DNA of 64,000 bases from positions 372,001 to 436,000 of the forward strand of contig NZ_CP018744.1 of NCBI RefSeq assembly GCF_001922545.1. The letters run 5' to 3'. This stretch comes from Borreliella garinii (GTDB lineage Bacteria > Spirochaetota > Spirochaetia > Borreliales > Borreliaceae). The stretch's first letter is position 1. Each line of letters begins with the position of its first letter. Below, piece after piece: positions 39,001 through 46,920 of the stretch. The notes under the pieces are model-generated. The model did no database searches and was not told the origin of the DNA. It saw nothing but the letters and a program-made list of their open reading frames with translations. The position numbers and the translations under genes are program-made.

Positions 39001-39165
39001 TTATAAAGGCAAAAATTCAAAATCAGAAATACCGCTGCAAATTTTTCTCAATCTTTCAATATTGTTTTTTATATTAAAATCTTTAAACTCTAAAATAGAA
39101 CAAAATTTAATAATATTAGATAGAAAATCCCAACAATAAAAATTATTTAATATATTTTCATTCAT
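39001..39165 (-). CDS. Possible small protein, 54 codons
   Basis: An ATG at 39163-39165 opens a 54-residue frame that ends in TAA at 39001-39003. The ribosome site is excellent: AGGTGAT (39172-39178 region) matches the 3' end of 16S rRNA and ends six bases before the ATG. The predicted peptide begins MNENILNNFYCWDFLSN and ends DFEFLPL; it has three Cys, is mixed in charge and has no transmembrane segment. I know no family for it. It lies 87 bases downstream of murA on the same strand, which would allow co-transcription. Conservation in other Borrelia would settle whether it is real. Confidence 0.5.
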   Translation of the reverse strand: MNENILNNFYCWDFLSNIIKFCSILEFKDFNIKNNIERLRKICSGISDFEFLPL

Positions 39166-39252
39166 AATTCAATCACCTAATACCTTATCCTCTCTTGAAA
39201 ACATTTTCAATAAGCCACATATAATAAAAATATAATAAGGCCTATTAACAAG

Positions 39253-40536
39253 CTATTGACTTTTAACTTTCTTAATTTTTGCCCCCAAATTAATTAATTT
39301 ATTAGCTACATCTTCGTATCCCCTTTCAATTTGATAAACATTTTGAATTTCGCTGCGACCTTCAGCAACAAAAGCAGCAATAAGAAGAGACATTCCTGCC
39401 CGCACATCTGGAGAAGATAAAACATTTCCTTTAAGAGGAGATTTACCAGTAACTACTACACGGTGTGGATCACAAAGCACAATTTGAGCCCCCATTTTGA
39501 TTAATTTGTCTACAAAAAACATCCTGGATTCAAACATTTTCTCAAAAACAAGAACTGTACCTTCTACTTGAGTTGCAGTGACTATAATAATACTCATAAG
39601 GTCTGTCGGAAAGGCAGGCCATGGACCATCATCAATTTTTGGAATGTGTCCACCAAAATCTAGCTTAACTTTTAACTCTTGCTTATCTCTTACGTATACA
39701 TTTTCCCTATCATATTCAAAATTAATACCAAGCCTTGAATATATATGCCTAATTAATCTGAAATGTTGGGGATCTGCTTTTTTAATTTCCAATTCGCCCC
39801 CTGTTAATGCAGCAAGACTGATCAAAGAACCAACTTGCATGAAGTCGGCACCTATTCTAAATGTGGTTCCTCTTAATTTTTTTACACCCTTTATTTCTAA
39901 AACATTTGAACCAATCCCTAAAATATTAGCACCCATTGAATTCAACATATTACATAAATCTTGAACATGTGGCTCACAAGCAGCATTCATAATAACAGTA
40001 TTTCCTTCGGCAAGAACTGAAGCCATAATGATATTTTCTGTAGCTGTAACAGAAGCTTCATCTAAAAACATTTCAGCTCCAACAAGCTTTTTGGCCTTTA
40101 AAACAATTCTTCCATCTTTGTTGATTAACTTAGCTCCTAGTTTAGAAAGGCCATAAAAATGAGTATCAAGCCGCCTTTTTCCAATCACATCTCCTCCTGG
40201 AAGCGCCATATCTATTTCCCCAAATCTAGAGACAAAAGGTCCTAATAAAAGTATGGAGGCCCTAATTAAATCTGTAAAAGAGGAATCTATTTCTGTTTTC
40301 ACAATATTTGAAACTTTTATTTTTAAAGTATTCCCCTCTCTTACAATATCTGCTCCTATATCACTTAAAATATCTAAAACAACTTTTACATCATTAATAT
40401 TAGGAATATTTTCTAAAATAACATCTTCATCGGTAAGTAAAGCCGCTAAAATACAAGGTAAAGCAGAATTTTTATTGCCGCTAGCTGTAATTTGACCACC
40501 TATCTTAAAACCACCTTCTACAATATAACTATACAT
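39253..40536 (-). CDS. murA: UDP-N-acetylglucosamine 1-carboxyvinyltransferase, fosfomycin-insensitive form
   Basis: First committed enzyme of peptidoglycan synthesis, transferring enolpyruvate from PEP to UDP-GlcNAc in the cytoplasm. The 427 residues match the family length, with the N-terminal GGFKIGGQITASGNKNSALP and the two inside-out alpha/beta domains. In the active-site loop LPGGDVIGKRRLDTH the catalytic Cys of most bacteria is an Asp at residue 116 (codon GAT on the minus strand, 40189-40191). That substitution keeps the enzyme active but prevents covalent attack by fosfomycin. A strong ribosome site AGGAGGGTGG precedes the ATG. Confidence 0.97.
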   Translation of the reverse strand: MYSYIVEGGFKIGGQITASGNKNSALPCILAALLTDEDVILENIPNINDVKVVLDILSDIGADIVREGNTLKIKVSNIVKTEIDSSFTDLIRASILLLGPFVSRFGEIDMALPGGDVIGKRRLDTHFYGLSKLGAKLINKDGRIVLKAKKLVGAEMFLDEASVTATENIIMASVLAEGNTVIMNAACEPHVQDLCNMLNSMGANILGIGSNVLEIKGVKKLRGTTFRIGADFMQVGSLISLAALTGGELEIKKADPQHFRLIRHIYSRLGINFEYDRENVYVRDKQELKVKLDFGGHIPKIDDGPWPAFPTDLMSIIIVTATQVEGTVLVFEKMFESRMFFVDKLIKMGAQIVLCDPHRVVVTGKSPLKGNVLSSPDVRAGMSLLIAAFVAEGRSEIQNVYQIERGYEDVANKLINLGAKIKKVKSQ

Positions 40537-40637
40537 AATCCACCCTCCTATACATACTATACATAAGAAAATTAATAAAATTAAATCACATAGCTAAGAT
40601 CAATTAAATTTAAAAAATTCCTTAAAAGATATGAATA

Positions 40638-41468
40638 TCAAATAATATCCATATCATCCATATCTTTTAAACTTGATTTATAATCTATATATTCTCTAAC
40701 AGTTTCTACAGAAAAAGAATGCCCATTCTCATCGATATCAATTAAAACACCGTTAAAACCAATACCTTCCCAAGATTCATTAAATTTTTGATTTAAAAAT
40801 CCTTTCAAAAATTTATCCACCTCTAAATCAGGAACATATCCAATAACGCTATCCAAACTCCCAACTCTGCCTAAATCAGTTATAACAGCAGTATTATCTA
40901 AAATTCTCAAATCAGCTGTTAAAATCCTTTTGCCAGTTCCAAGACAAGCACTAACTCTTGATTTTAGATAAAAAAATAAAGCATTAACTTCGGCCGTAGT
41001 ATTTGAATCAAAAAGAACAATAATATTGTTTGTTTGCATTTCAATTCTTTTATAAAAAAAGTCAAAACTATAAAAAGGATGATTAAATTTATACTTAGTT
41101 ATTCCTGTTTGGCCTACAATTCTCACCACAGCTAATTTTTTACCATTAATATTATAAATAAAATAAGAATATCCTTTTAATTTTGCAGGACAATTTAAAG
41201 GTTTTAAAATAAAATTATACTTGTCAAGATCATCAGACAAATCTGCCCTTGCAAAAGCATTTTCACCTAAGGTTAAAACATCAACCCCATACTTTTTCAA
41301 TAAAAAGGCATGCTTCTTACCAAGACCCCTTAAACCCGTAGTAAAATTATTGCCAGATATTACAAAATCAATCCCTCTCCTAACCCGAAAGGATGATAAA
41401 AAAGATTTTATAGCAATAATTCCAGCTTTACCGACAACCTCGCCGGCAATCAAAACCCTTAAAGACAC
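40638..41468 (-). CDS. YmdB-like protein with lost metal-binding residues
   Basis: A 276-residue paralogue of YmdB (compare 19644-20432), recognisable through VLIAGEVVGKAG at the start, the FILKPLNCP segment and the C-terminal ITDLGRVGSLDSVIGYVPD, which parallels the true YmdB sequence ISDVGMTGGLNSVIGFNPD. The metal ligands are gone: Asp to Glu in GEVVG, NGEN to SGNN, GNH to GEN, DFHAE to LFDSN, and GTHTH to GTGKR. It is therefore probably not an active phosphoesterase and may be regulatory. The start is a GTG with AGAGGGGC just upstream. It follows a small membrane protein by 11 bases and lspA beyond. Confidence 0.8.
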   Translation of the reverse strand: MSLRVLIAGEVVGKAGIIAIKSFLSSFRVRRGIDFVISGNNFTTGLRGLGKKHAFLLKKYGVDVLTLGENAFARADLSDDLDKYNFILKPLNCPAKLKGYSYFIYNINGKKLAVVRIVGQTGITKYKFNHPFYSFDFFYKRIEMQTNNIIVLFDSNTTAEVNALFFYLKSRVSACLGTGKRILTADLRILDNTAVITDLGRVGSLDSVIGYVPDLEVDKFLKGFLNQKFNESWEGIGFNGVLIDIDENGHSFSVETVREYIDYKSSLKDMDDMDII

Positions 41469-41479
41469 AAAGCCCCTCT

Positions 41480-41707
41480 TTATTGATCTGGTTCAAATAA
41501 CTCAATAAACAAATTTCTTACAATAAGAATTGACACAAAATATCCCACCAAAATAGCAAAAACAATCATCATGAAAATCAATATAAATTGCAAATAAGGC
41601 TTTACGATAATACTAAATTTAATAACTAAAAGAAACTCTAAAAAGAAAACTAAAAACATTATAGATAAGTTTATTAATGCGCATAAAATAAAGCCTAAAA
41701 TCTTCAT
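41480..41707 (-). CDS. Small two- or three-helix membrane protein
   Basis: A 75-residue, highly hydrophobic protein with segments at about 3-29, 34-50 and 50-65, ending in the charged ELFEPDQ. I do not recognise the family. It lies three bases after lspA and 11 bases before the YmdB-like gene, so it is almost certainly translated as part of that unit. Absence of stops alone would be weak evidence at this size, but the tight spacing and a plain ATG support it. Confidence 0.7.
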   Translation of the reverse strand: MKILGFILCALINLSIMFLVFFLEFLLVIKFSIIVKPYLQFILIFMMIVFAILVGYFVSILIVRNLFIELFEPDQ

Positions 41708-41710
41708 GTA

Positions 41711-42217
41711 TTAAGCGCTTTTCTTTTTATAAAAAAAATCATAAACCAAAAATAAAATCATTCCTATAACAACATAGCTATCTGCAAAATTAAAAGTAGG
41801 CCATCTGTCAAGTCCAAAAATTCCATAAAATTTAAAATCTAAAAAATCTACAACTCCGGAGGGTCTAAATAATCTATCAATAATATTCCCCACCCCTCCT
41901 GAAAAAATTAATAAAAGTGAAATTCTGCTAATACAATTTTTCTCTTTCAAAGCAAGAGAAAAAACAAATATTAAGATAAAAATAGGCATTGCAAGAAAAA
42001 AAATTTTTTTCAAACTATAATGGATATCAGAACCCATTGAAAATAAAATGCCCGTATTTCTTACATGTATTATCCTAAAAAAATTATCAAAAAAGGAAAA
42101 ATATATTGAACCCAATTTGACATACTTCACAACCAAATACTTAGAAAGTTGATCAAAAAAAATTAAACTAATAACAAATACAAAAATATTAAAATATTGT
42201 TTACTTTTAGCGCCCAT
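41711..42217 (-). CDS. lspA: Lipoprotein signal peptidase (signal peptidase II)
   Basis: Inner-membrane aspartyl protease that removes signal peptides from diacylglyceryl-modified prolipoproteins. The 168 residues form four transmembrane helices. The catalytic Asp pair can be placed in GNIIDRL (about 113) and FNFADSYVVIG (about 145), and the conserved NTG in HVRNTGILFSMG is present. Its importance is high in spirochetes of this type, whose surface is dominated by lipoproteins. It lies 10 bases downstream of the NIF3 gene. Confidence 0.96.
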   Translation of the reverse strand: MGAKSKQYFNIFVFVISLIFFDQLSKYLVVKYVKLGSIYFSFFDNFFRIIHVRNTGILFSMGSDIHYSLKKIFFLAMPIFILIFVFSLALKEKNCISRISLLLIFSGGVGNIIDRLFRPSGVVDFLDFKFYGIFGLDRWPTFNFADSYVVIGMILFLVYDFFYKKKSA

Positions 42218-42227
42218 ATAAAAATCC

Positions 42228-42974
42228 TTATAAATTAGTATCTTTAAAAATAAATTTAACCTCTAAATCTTCTTGAATTTTGAAATCTTCCATTAATTTG
42301 ATTAAACCAAAAGTTTCAGTAAAATAATGACCTGCAAAAATCAAGCTCACACCGCATTCTTCTGCTAAAGAATATATTTGATGAGAAGTGTCTCCGGTTA
42401 TAAACAAGTCTATACCATGACATAAAGCCTCTTCAAAAAAAGAGTATCCAGAACCACTAATAATCGCAACCCTATTCACCGATTCTTTAAACTTTTTATA
42501 AAAAAGAATATGTTTATTTTCCTTTTTGATTTTTTCTAAAATTTCAGAAAAGCTAAAAGTAGAATCGGCAATAATTCCTAGATTAAAACCCCCATAATTT
42601 GCAAAAGCAAAAGGATTTTTTAATCCTAAAACATCTGATAACACTTTGCTATGTGAATAAACAGGATGAGCATCCATAGGTAAGTGCACCGAATAAAGAG
42701 CCATATTGTTTTCAATCAAAAATTTAATTTTATCATACATATTAGAAACAATGCGCTCTCTTTTTGACCAAAAAATACCATGATGAGTAATTAAAAAATC
42801 ATTTCCTTTTGCTTCTTTTAAAGTTGAAAGGCTTGCATCAACTGCAAAGGCAACCTTATTAACCTCGGCATTGAGATTTCCTACTTGAAGACCGTTTAAA
42901 TTTTTATCAACACGTTCATACTTCTCTATATCAAAAATTGAATTAAGCTTAAAAGACAAATCTCTTACTTTCAA
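42228..42974 (-). CDS. NIF3/DUF34-family metal-binding protein
   Basis: Conserved dinuclear-metal protein of 248 residues, normally linked to GTP cyclohydrolase-like or metal-insertase functions that are not settled. The family motifs are visible: NGLQVG near residue 27, FAVDASL, LITHHGIFW (metal His pair, about 60-66), YSVHLPMDAH (about 94), ITGDTSHQ and FAGHYFTETFG near the C-terminus, supplying the rest of the metal site. It lies one base from the PgeF gene and 10 from lspA in the same operon. Confidence 0.92.
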   Translation of the reverse strand: MKVRDLSFKLNSIFDIEKYERVDKNLNGLQVGNLNAEVNKVAFAVDASLSTLKEAKGNDFLITHHGIFWSKRERIVSNMYDKIKFLIENNMALYSVHLPMDAHPVYSHSKVLSDVLGLKNPFAFANYGGFNLGIIADSTFSFSEILEKIKKENKHILFYKKFKESVNRVAIISGSGYSFFEEALCHGIDLFITGDTSHQIYSLAEECGVSLIFAGHYFTETFGLIKLMEDFKIQEDLEVKFIFKDTNL

Positions 42975-42975
42975 A

Positions 42976-43665
42976 TTAAATTCTCCAAATTAAAGCATAA
43001 CTTTGCCCTTCTCTTAATCTTCTATAAGAATAAAGATTTTTCAAACAATGCGTACAAAGTTTTGAATTATAAATATTTAAATTAAAACTAGAAAGTAAAT
43101 TTAAATTAAAACTAGCATTATCAAAATATATTTTACCATCTCTTATATCAAAAGCAGTATTTAATAAACTTTTGCTAAATTTATTATCTACTTCTTTTAA
43201 GAAAATTTCAGAAACTTCATAACAACAAGATCTGTTATAAGGTCCAAAAACAATTTTTAAATCTTTAAAAATTGATCCCATTTTCTCAAACATAAACAAC
43301 ATTTTCAAAATAACCAAACTAAAGCTTCCTTTATATCCACTGTGAATAAGCCCTATGATTTTTTTCACTGAATCATAAAAGTATATTGGAAGACAATCTG
43401 CAAAGTAAGCAACAAGAGCTACATCTAAAGAACTAGATATAAGCCCATCTCCTTCTTGGAAATTTATAAAATCATCTTCAACCTTATAAATAATGTCTGT
43501 ATGCAATTGCTTTAAATATTTTATTTTCTTAGACTTCGGAACAAAATTTAAATTATCATTATTAAGTTCTCTTAAATTTAGATGAAAAGGTTTTTTAGTA
43601 TAAATCATTCTAACATCATCAGCTACCCTAAATTCATAATAAAATTCATGATCTATTGTTTTCAT
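42976..43665 (-). CDS. pgeF: PgeF/YfiH-family (laccase-domain) protein
   Basis: Member of the polyphenol-oxidase-like YfiH family; in E. coli PgeF removes wrongly incorporated L-Ser from peptidoglycan precursors, while others act on nucleosides. The 229 residues show the His/Cys metal residues in LKQLHTD (about 54), AYFADCLPIYF (about 90), and GLIHSGYKG (about 108), plus FGPYNRSCCYEV (about 143). The usual HAGW is replaced by HSGY. It overlaps the end of lptB upstream by four bases, in an envelope-related operon. Confidence 0.85.
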   Translation of the reverse strand: MKTIDHEFYYEFRVADDVRMIYTKKPFHLNLRELNNDNLNFVPKSKKIKYLKQLHTDIIYKVEDDFINFQEGDGLISSSLDVALVAYFADCLPIYFYDSVKKIIGLIHSGYKGSFSLVILKMLFMFEKMGSIFKDLKIVFGPYNRSCCYEVSEIFLKEVDNKFSKSLLNTAFDIRDGKIYFDNASFNLNLLSSFNLNIYNSKLCTHCLKNLYSYRRLREGQSYALIWRI

Positions 43666-44456
43666 AATCTAAATTCTTCTCCTAAATAAAGCTTTTTGGC
43701 CTTTTCGCTGCTTATTATATAATCAACATCACCTTCATCAAGTACTTGCCCCTGATAAACAATATAAGCTCTATCGATTATATCAAAAGCATCTCTTACA
43801 TTATGATCGGTAATAAGAACTCCAATGTTTCTTTCTTTTAAAATTTTTATTATATTCTTTATATCCCCGATCGCAATAGGATCAATACCAGCAAAAGGTT
43901 CATCTAAGAGCAAAAAATAGGGGTTTACAGCCAAAGCTCTTGCTATCTCTGCCCTCCTTCTCTCTCCACCAGAAAGAGTATAAGCTTTTTGGCTTTGTAT
44001 TCTTTTTATCTCGAATTCTTTAAGTAAATTCACAAGTTCTATCTTGCGTTCAGCCTTAGACAGATCCTCTCTTCTCTCTAAAGCAACCATAATATTCTCT
44101 TCAACTGTAAGTTCCCTAAAAATTGAAGCATCTTGAGGAAGATATACAATTCCTATCCGAGCACGCTCATACATATTAAGAGATGAAATGTTGTAATTAT
44201 TTATTAAAACCTTGCCTGAATTAGGCCTAATAAAGCCTACAATCGTATAAAATGTTGTTGTTTTGCCAGCTCCATTTGGACCAAGAAGCCCAACAACTTC
44301 ACCTTTATGAATGTCAATCGTAATACCATTAACAGCAAACTTTTCACCATACTTTTTAATAATGTTGTCTGCTCTTAAGACAACATTATTAACAGAATTG
44401 AGGTTGAGATTTTCCTTAATCTCTTCTATTTTATTTTTTTTCTTCAGAAACATCAT
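43662..44456 (-). CDS. lptB: ABC transporter ATP-binding protein LptB
   Basis: Cytoplasmic ATPase of an Lpt-type envelope transporter. From the ATG at 44454-44456 it has 264 residues (an in-frame TTG at 44495 would lengthen it, and the next codon is also ATG). Walker A is GPNGAGKTT, the Q-loop YLPQDASIF, the signature LSGGERRRAEIARAL and Walker B FLLLDEPFAGIDP, all LptB-like. The 20 or so charged residues at the N-terminus are an addition to the usual sequence. It overlaps lptA by 26 bases. Organisms of this genus lack LPS, so the cargo is unlikely to be LPS. Confidence 0.93.
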   Translation of the reverse strand: MMFLKKKNKIEEIKENLNLNSVNNVVLRADNIIKKYGEKFAVNGITIDIHKGEVVGLLGPNGAGKTTTFYTIVGFIRPNSGKVLINNYNISSLNMYERARIGIVYLPQDASIFRELTVEENIMVALERREDLSKAERKIELVNLLKEFEIKRIQSQKAYTLSGGERRRAEIARALAVNPYFLLLDEPFAGIDPIAIGDIKNIIKILKERNIGVLITDHNVRDAFDIIDRAYIVYQGQVLDEGDVDYIISSEKAKKLYLGEEFRL

Positions 44457-45126
44457 TTTCAACTTGAGTAAACTCTCCCTCAACACTCCCCTCAAGTTTA
44501 TACCTATTAGTTTTTGTATTAAAAATGATTCTTGAAGCAGAATAATAGTTGTCTTTCTGATAAATTACTGGGACTCCTTCAAGAATCATTTCTTTTTCTT
44601 CTTTATTATAAGTTCCATTCTCAGCTCTTGCAAAAGTATCGTCCTTATATATTTTAACAGAATATTGCATAATATAAACGTTGGATTTATTGCTGCCTTC
44701 AACTCTTTCTGCTTTAATAAGCATATTGTTTTCTAAGTCTTCAAGCTCTACCCCTTTTTGAAGATAAAAATTATCTAATTTTCTATTAAAAAACAAAAAC
44801 TGAGCCTTAACATGCATCTTATTCTTAAAATCTTCATAAAAAACATTACCTCGAGCTTCAAGATAAGAGCCATTTTCTCCATAAATTTCAATTTCATCTG
44901 CCCTAAGTTTAAAATCTGGCGAAATAACCTCTGAATTTCCTTTTAAAACAATTTTTTTATAAAAAGAAGACACTATTCCTTGTGCAAAATCTGACTTAAA
45001 GGTAAAATTAGTATTTTTTTTTTCATTCCCTTGAAAGCTTTCAGATTTGGGCTTAGATTTTATTTGTGTTGCTTGAATATTATTAACAAAAATAATAAAA
45101 ATCCATATTAAAATTAAATCCTTCAA
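44431..45126 (-). CDS. lptA: LptA/OstA-family periplasmic bridge protein
   Basis: A 231-residue exported protein: signal peptide at about 1-19 (ending NNIQA) and an OstA-like beta-jellyroll from about 50, with IVLKGNSEVISPDFKLRADE, IEIYGENGSYLEARGNV and a repeat of the strand pattern in the rest. LptA proteins form the periplasmic bridge of the lipopolysaccharide transporter. Here they sit between the LptC-like and LptB genes, overlapping the first by four bases and the second by 26. No LPS synthesis is expected, so the hydrophobic groove probably carries another lipid or lipoprotein. Confidence 0.83.
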   Translation of the reverse strand: MKDLILIWIFIIFVNNIQATQIKSKPKSESFQGNEKKNTNFTFKSDFAQGIVSSFYKKIVLKGNSEVISPDFKLRADEIEIYGENGSYLEARGNVFYEDFKNKMHVKAQFLFFNRKLDNFYLQKGVELEDLENNMLIKAERVEGSNKSNVYIMQYSVKIYKDDTFARAENGTYNKEEKEMILEGVPVIYQKDNYYSASRIIFNTKTNRYKLEGSVEGEFTQVENDVSEEKK

Positions 45127-45650
45127 TTCATGATTCCTTCAACCCCAGAATCAAAATAAAAAACATTGCTCTTTAAAAAATAAGAAAATCCTTTTCCTTT
45201 TATTTTGCTATCATTAAATCTAATTAATACTAGCTCATTTGGAGGAGATTGCAACTTCTTGTCTTTATTCTTCCACAAAATCCTATTTGAATTAAGTAAA
45301 TAATACTTATTTTTATCTTCTATTTTAAATTCTACAGAATCTCTCATATCCAAATCCTTTGTAATATAAGAACCTTCCAAATTATTAAACTTTCCTGAAA
45401 TTTCATTATCTAGTGAATGATATAAAAACCTTCCATTCTCTGCTTTATAAACTTTATAGTCATTAAAATAGCTAAAGCTTAAAGACTCTAAAGCAGTTTG
45501 CTCTTTATTGTATACAACATTATAGTACTTGATTCCTAATATTTGTATTGAGGGAAACTTTTTGGCCGCATCAGATCTATTAGAATATTCATCATAATCA
45601 AAAGTACAAGCAAAAAATAAAAATAACGAATAAAGCCTTAGTATTTTCAT
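45123..45650 (-). CDS. lptC: LptC-like putative lipoprotein
   Basis: A 175-residue protein from the ATG at 45648-45650; a TTG at 45665 is an alternative. Residues 7-15 are hydrophobic and end in FLFFACTF, a borrelial-type lipobox, so it is probably a lipoprotein anchored in the inner membrane, rather than through the single helix of classical LptC. The mature part has the paired-strand pattern of LptC (IQILGIKYYNVVY, FKIEDKNKYYLLNSN) and the later EFKIEDK region. Identity rests mainly on this pattern and on the gene order lptC-lptA-lptB; the sequence match alone is weak. Confidence 0.68.
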   Translation of the reverse strand: MKILRLYSLFLFFACTFDYDEYSNRSDAAKKFPSIQILGIKYYNVVYNKEQTALESLSFSYFNDYKVYKAENGRFLYHSLDNEISGKFNNLEGSYITKDLDMRDSVEFKIEDKNKYYLLNSNRILWKNKDKKLQSPPNELVLIRFNDSKIKGKGFSYFLKSNVFYFDSGVEGIMN

Positions 45651-45935
45651 AACTATTTTCAACAAGAATAGAAATTTTCTATTTCAATCGACAATCTACT
45701 AAACATAACAACATAACATTAAAAACTTTATCAAACAAAATTTATTTACATAATTAATTATAATGTAAAACATAAAAACAAAATAAAAACACCATTCTCA
45801 GGAATAGCCTTCTGTATAAAAATTCTCCTAAAAATGCCAAAAAATTAAAATAAAATACAAAAATTGCTCTTATTTTAGATCAGTATTAAAATGGCAATTT
45901 AAAACTTATTCCTTTGAAGAAATAGATTATAAAAA

Positions 45936-46445
45936 TCAACAATAATAATGTTCGCACTCATCATCTCTTTTGTAGTTTAAAATTTCATTATCTTTAAACC
46001 AAATTGGTATTTCACGAATGGCATCTACCTCATTTGCAGATGCATGAATCACATTATAAATTGAAAAACCTTTTTCATTTGAATATCTAAAACTATGATA
46101 AGAAAAATCTCCCCGTATTGTTCCAGGAATGGCTAATTTTGGCTCAGTAGCACCACAAAGCTTTCTTACAACCTCAATGCTTTCAACTCCTTCAACAACA
46201 AATGCAAAAACAGGAGAATTTGAAATAAATTTAATTAAAGATTTCCAAACTGCCTCGCTATGCCTAAGGACAATATCATCATATAAATAATGTTTTTTTG
46301 CTAGACTCTCGTCAACAATAAGCATTTTAGCAGCCACTATTTTTAAACCTACTCGTTCAAATCTAGCAATTACATCGCCAATTAAACCTCTCCTAACCCC
46401 ATCTGGCTTAATAATACATAAAGTTTTTTGTAATAACATTAACAT
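45936..46445 (-). CDS. ndk: Nucleoside diphosphate kinase
   Basis: Transfers the gamma phosphate from NTPs to NDPs through a phospho-histidine. The 169 residues begin MLMLLQKTLCIIKPDGVRRG, with the family TxxIIKPDGV motif, and the active His is in NVIHASAN (about 135), where most enzymes have IHGSD. GTIRGDFS (about 112) is the nucleotide-binding segment. It is some 20 residues longer than typical, with a Cys/Asp/His-rich C-terminus ending HYYC. Two ATG starts (46445, 46439) follow an AGGGGGA ribosome site that overlaps a small palindrome, CCTAAATTTTAGG. Confidence 0.95.
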   Translation of the reverse strand: MLMLLQKTLCIIKPDGVRRGLIGDVIARFERVGLKIVAAKMLIVDESLAKKHYLYDDIVLRHSEAVWKSLIKFISNSPVFAFVVEGVESIEVVRKLCGATEPKLAIPGTIRGDFSYHSFRYSNEKGFSIYNVIHASANEVDAIREIPIWFKDNEILNYKRDDECEHYYC

Positions 46446-46616
46446 AAAATCCCCCTAAAATTTAGGACATTTATTTAAAAATAATTAAATAAATTAAAAC
46501 ACTTGCTTAATACTAACAGTATATCTGATTAATTAAATTTATACGGAATGTTACAAATTATAAAGCACCTAACATTATATTAAAAAATTAAAATATAACT
46601 TTTACAAAATTAATAA

Positions 46617-46916
46617 CTACATTCCAAAGGGAAGAACCCCCATAGTTTTTAATTTTATCTCTTCTTTAACCTTAGAAACAGCATCATTTAAAGCAGATTT
46701 AACCATTTGTTCAAAAGCACCATTGTCTAAATCATCAAAAAATTCCTTATTAATTGAAACTTTTTTAACATTAAATTCGCCATCCATCTCAATAACAACA
46801 ATATTGCTGCCAGCTTTACCACAAACCGTAATTTTAGACATTTCCTTTTTAATATTGTCAATATTGCTCTTAACACTAGACATATTTTTTAAAAAATCTA
46901 ATGGATTTACTGCCAT
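46617..46916 (-). CDS. ebfC: Nucleoid-associated DNA-binding protein EbfC/YbaB
   Basis: Dimeric, tweezer-shaped DNA-binding protein of 99 residues (ATG at 46914-46916, with GGAGGG upstream, chosen over a longer frame that reaches into dnaX). The two long helices and three-strand sheet correspond to FLKNMSSVKSNIDNIKKEM (about 7-25), VEMDGEFNVKKVSI-like strands (here IEMDGEFNVKKVSI) and DNGAFEQMVKSALNDAV. In B. burgdorferi EbfC binds near the erp operators and the nucleoid. The start is four bases after the dnaX stop and its ribosome site lies inside the end of dnaX, the standard dnaX-ybaB coupling; recR is absent after it. Confidence 0.95.
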   Translation of the reverse strand: MAVNPLDFLKNMSSVKSNIDNIKKEMSKITVCGKAGSNIVVIEMDGEFNVKKVSINKEFFDDLDNGAFEQMVKSALNDAVSKVKEEIKLKTMGVLPFGM

Positions 46917-46920
46917 ATCT

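Noticed and set aside
45661-45683. Short palindrome AATAGAAA-T-TTTCTATT before the LptC-like gene
   Set aside because: Eight-bp arms in AT-rich sequence are common by chance and nothing links it to a regulator.
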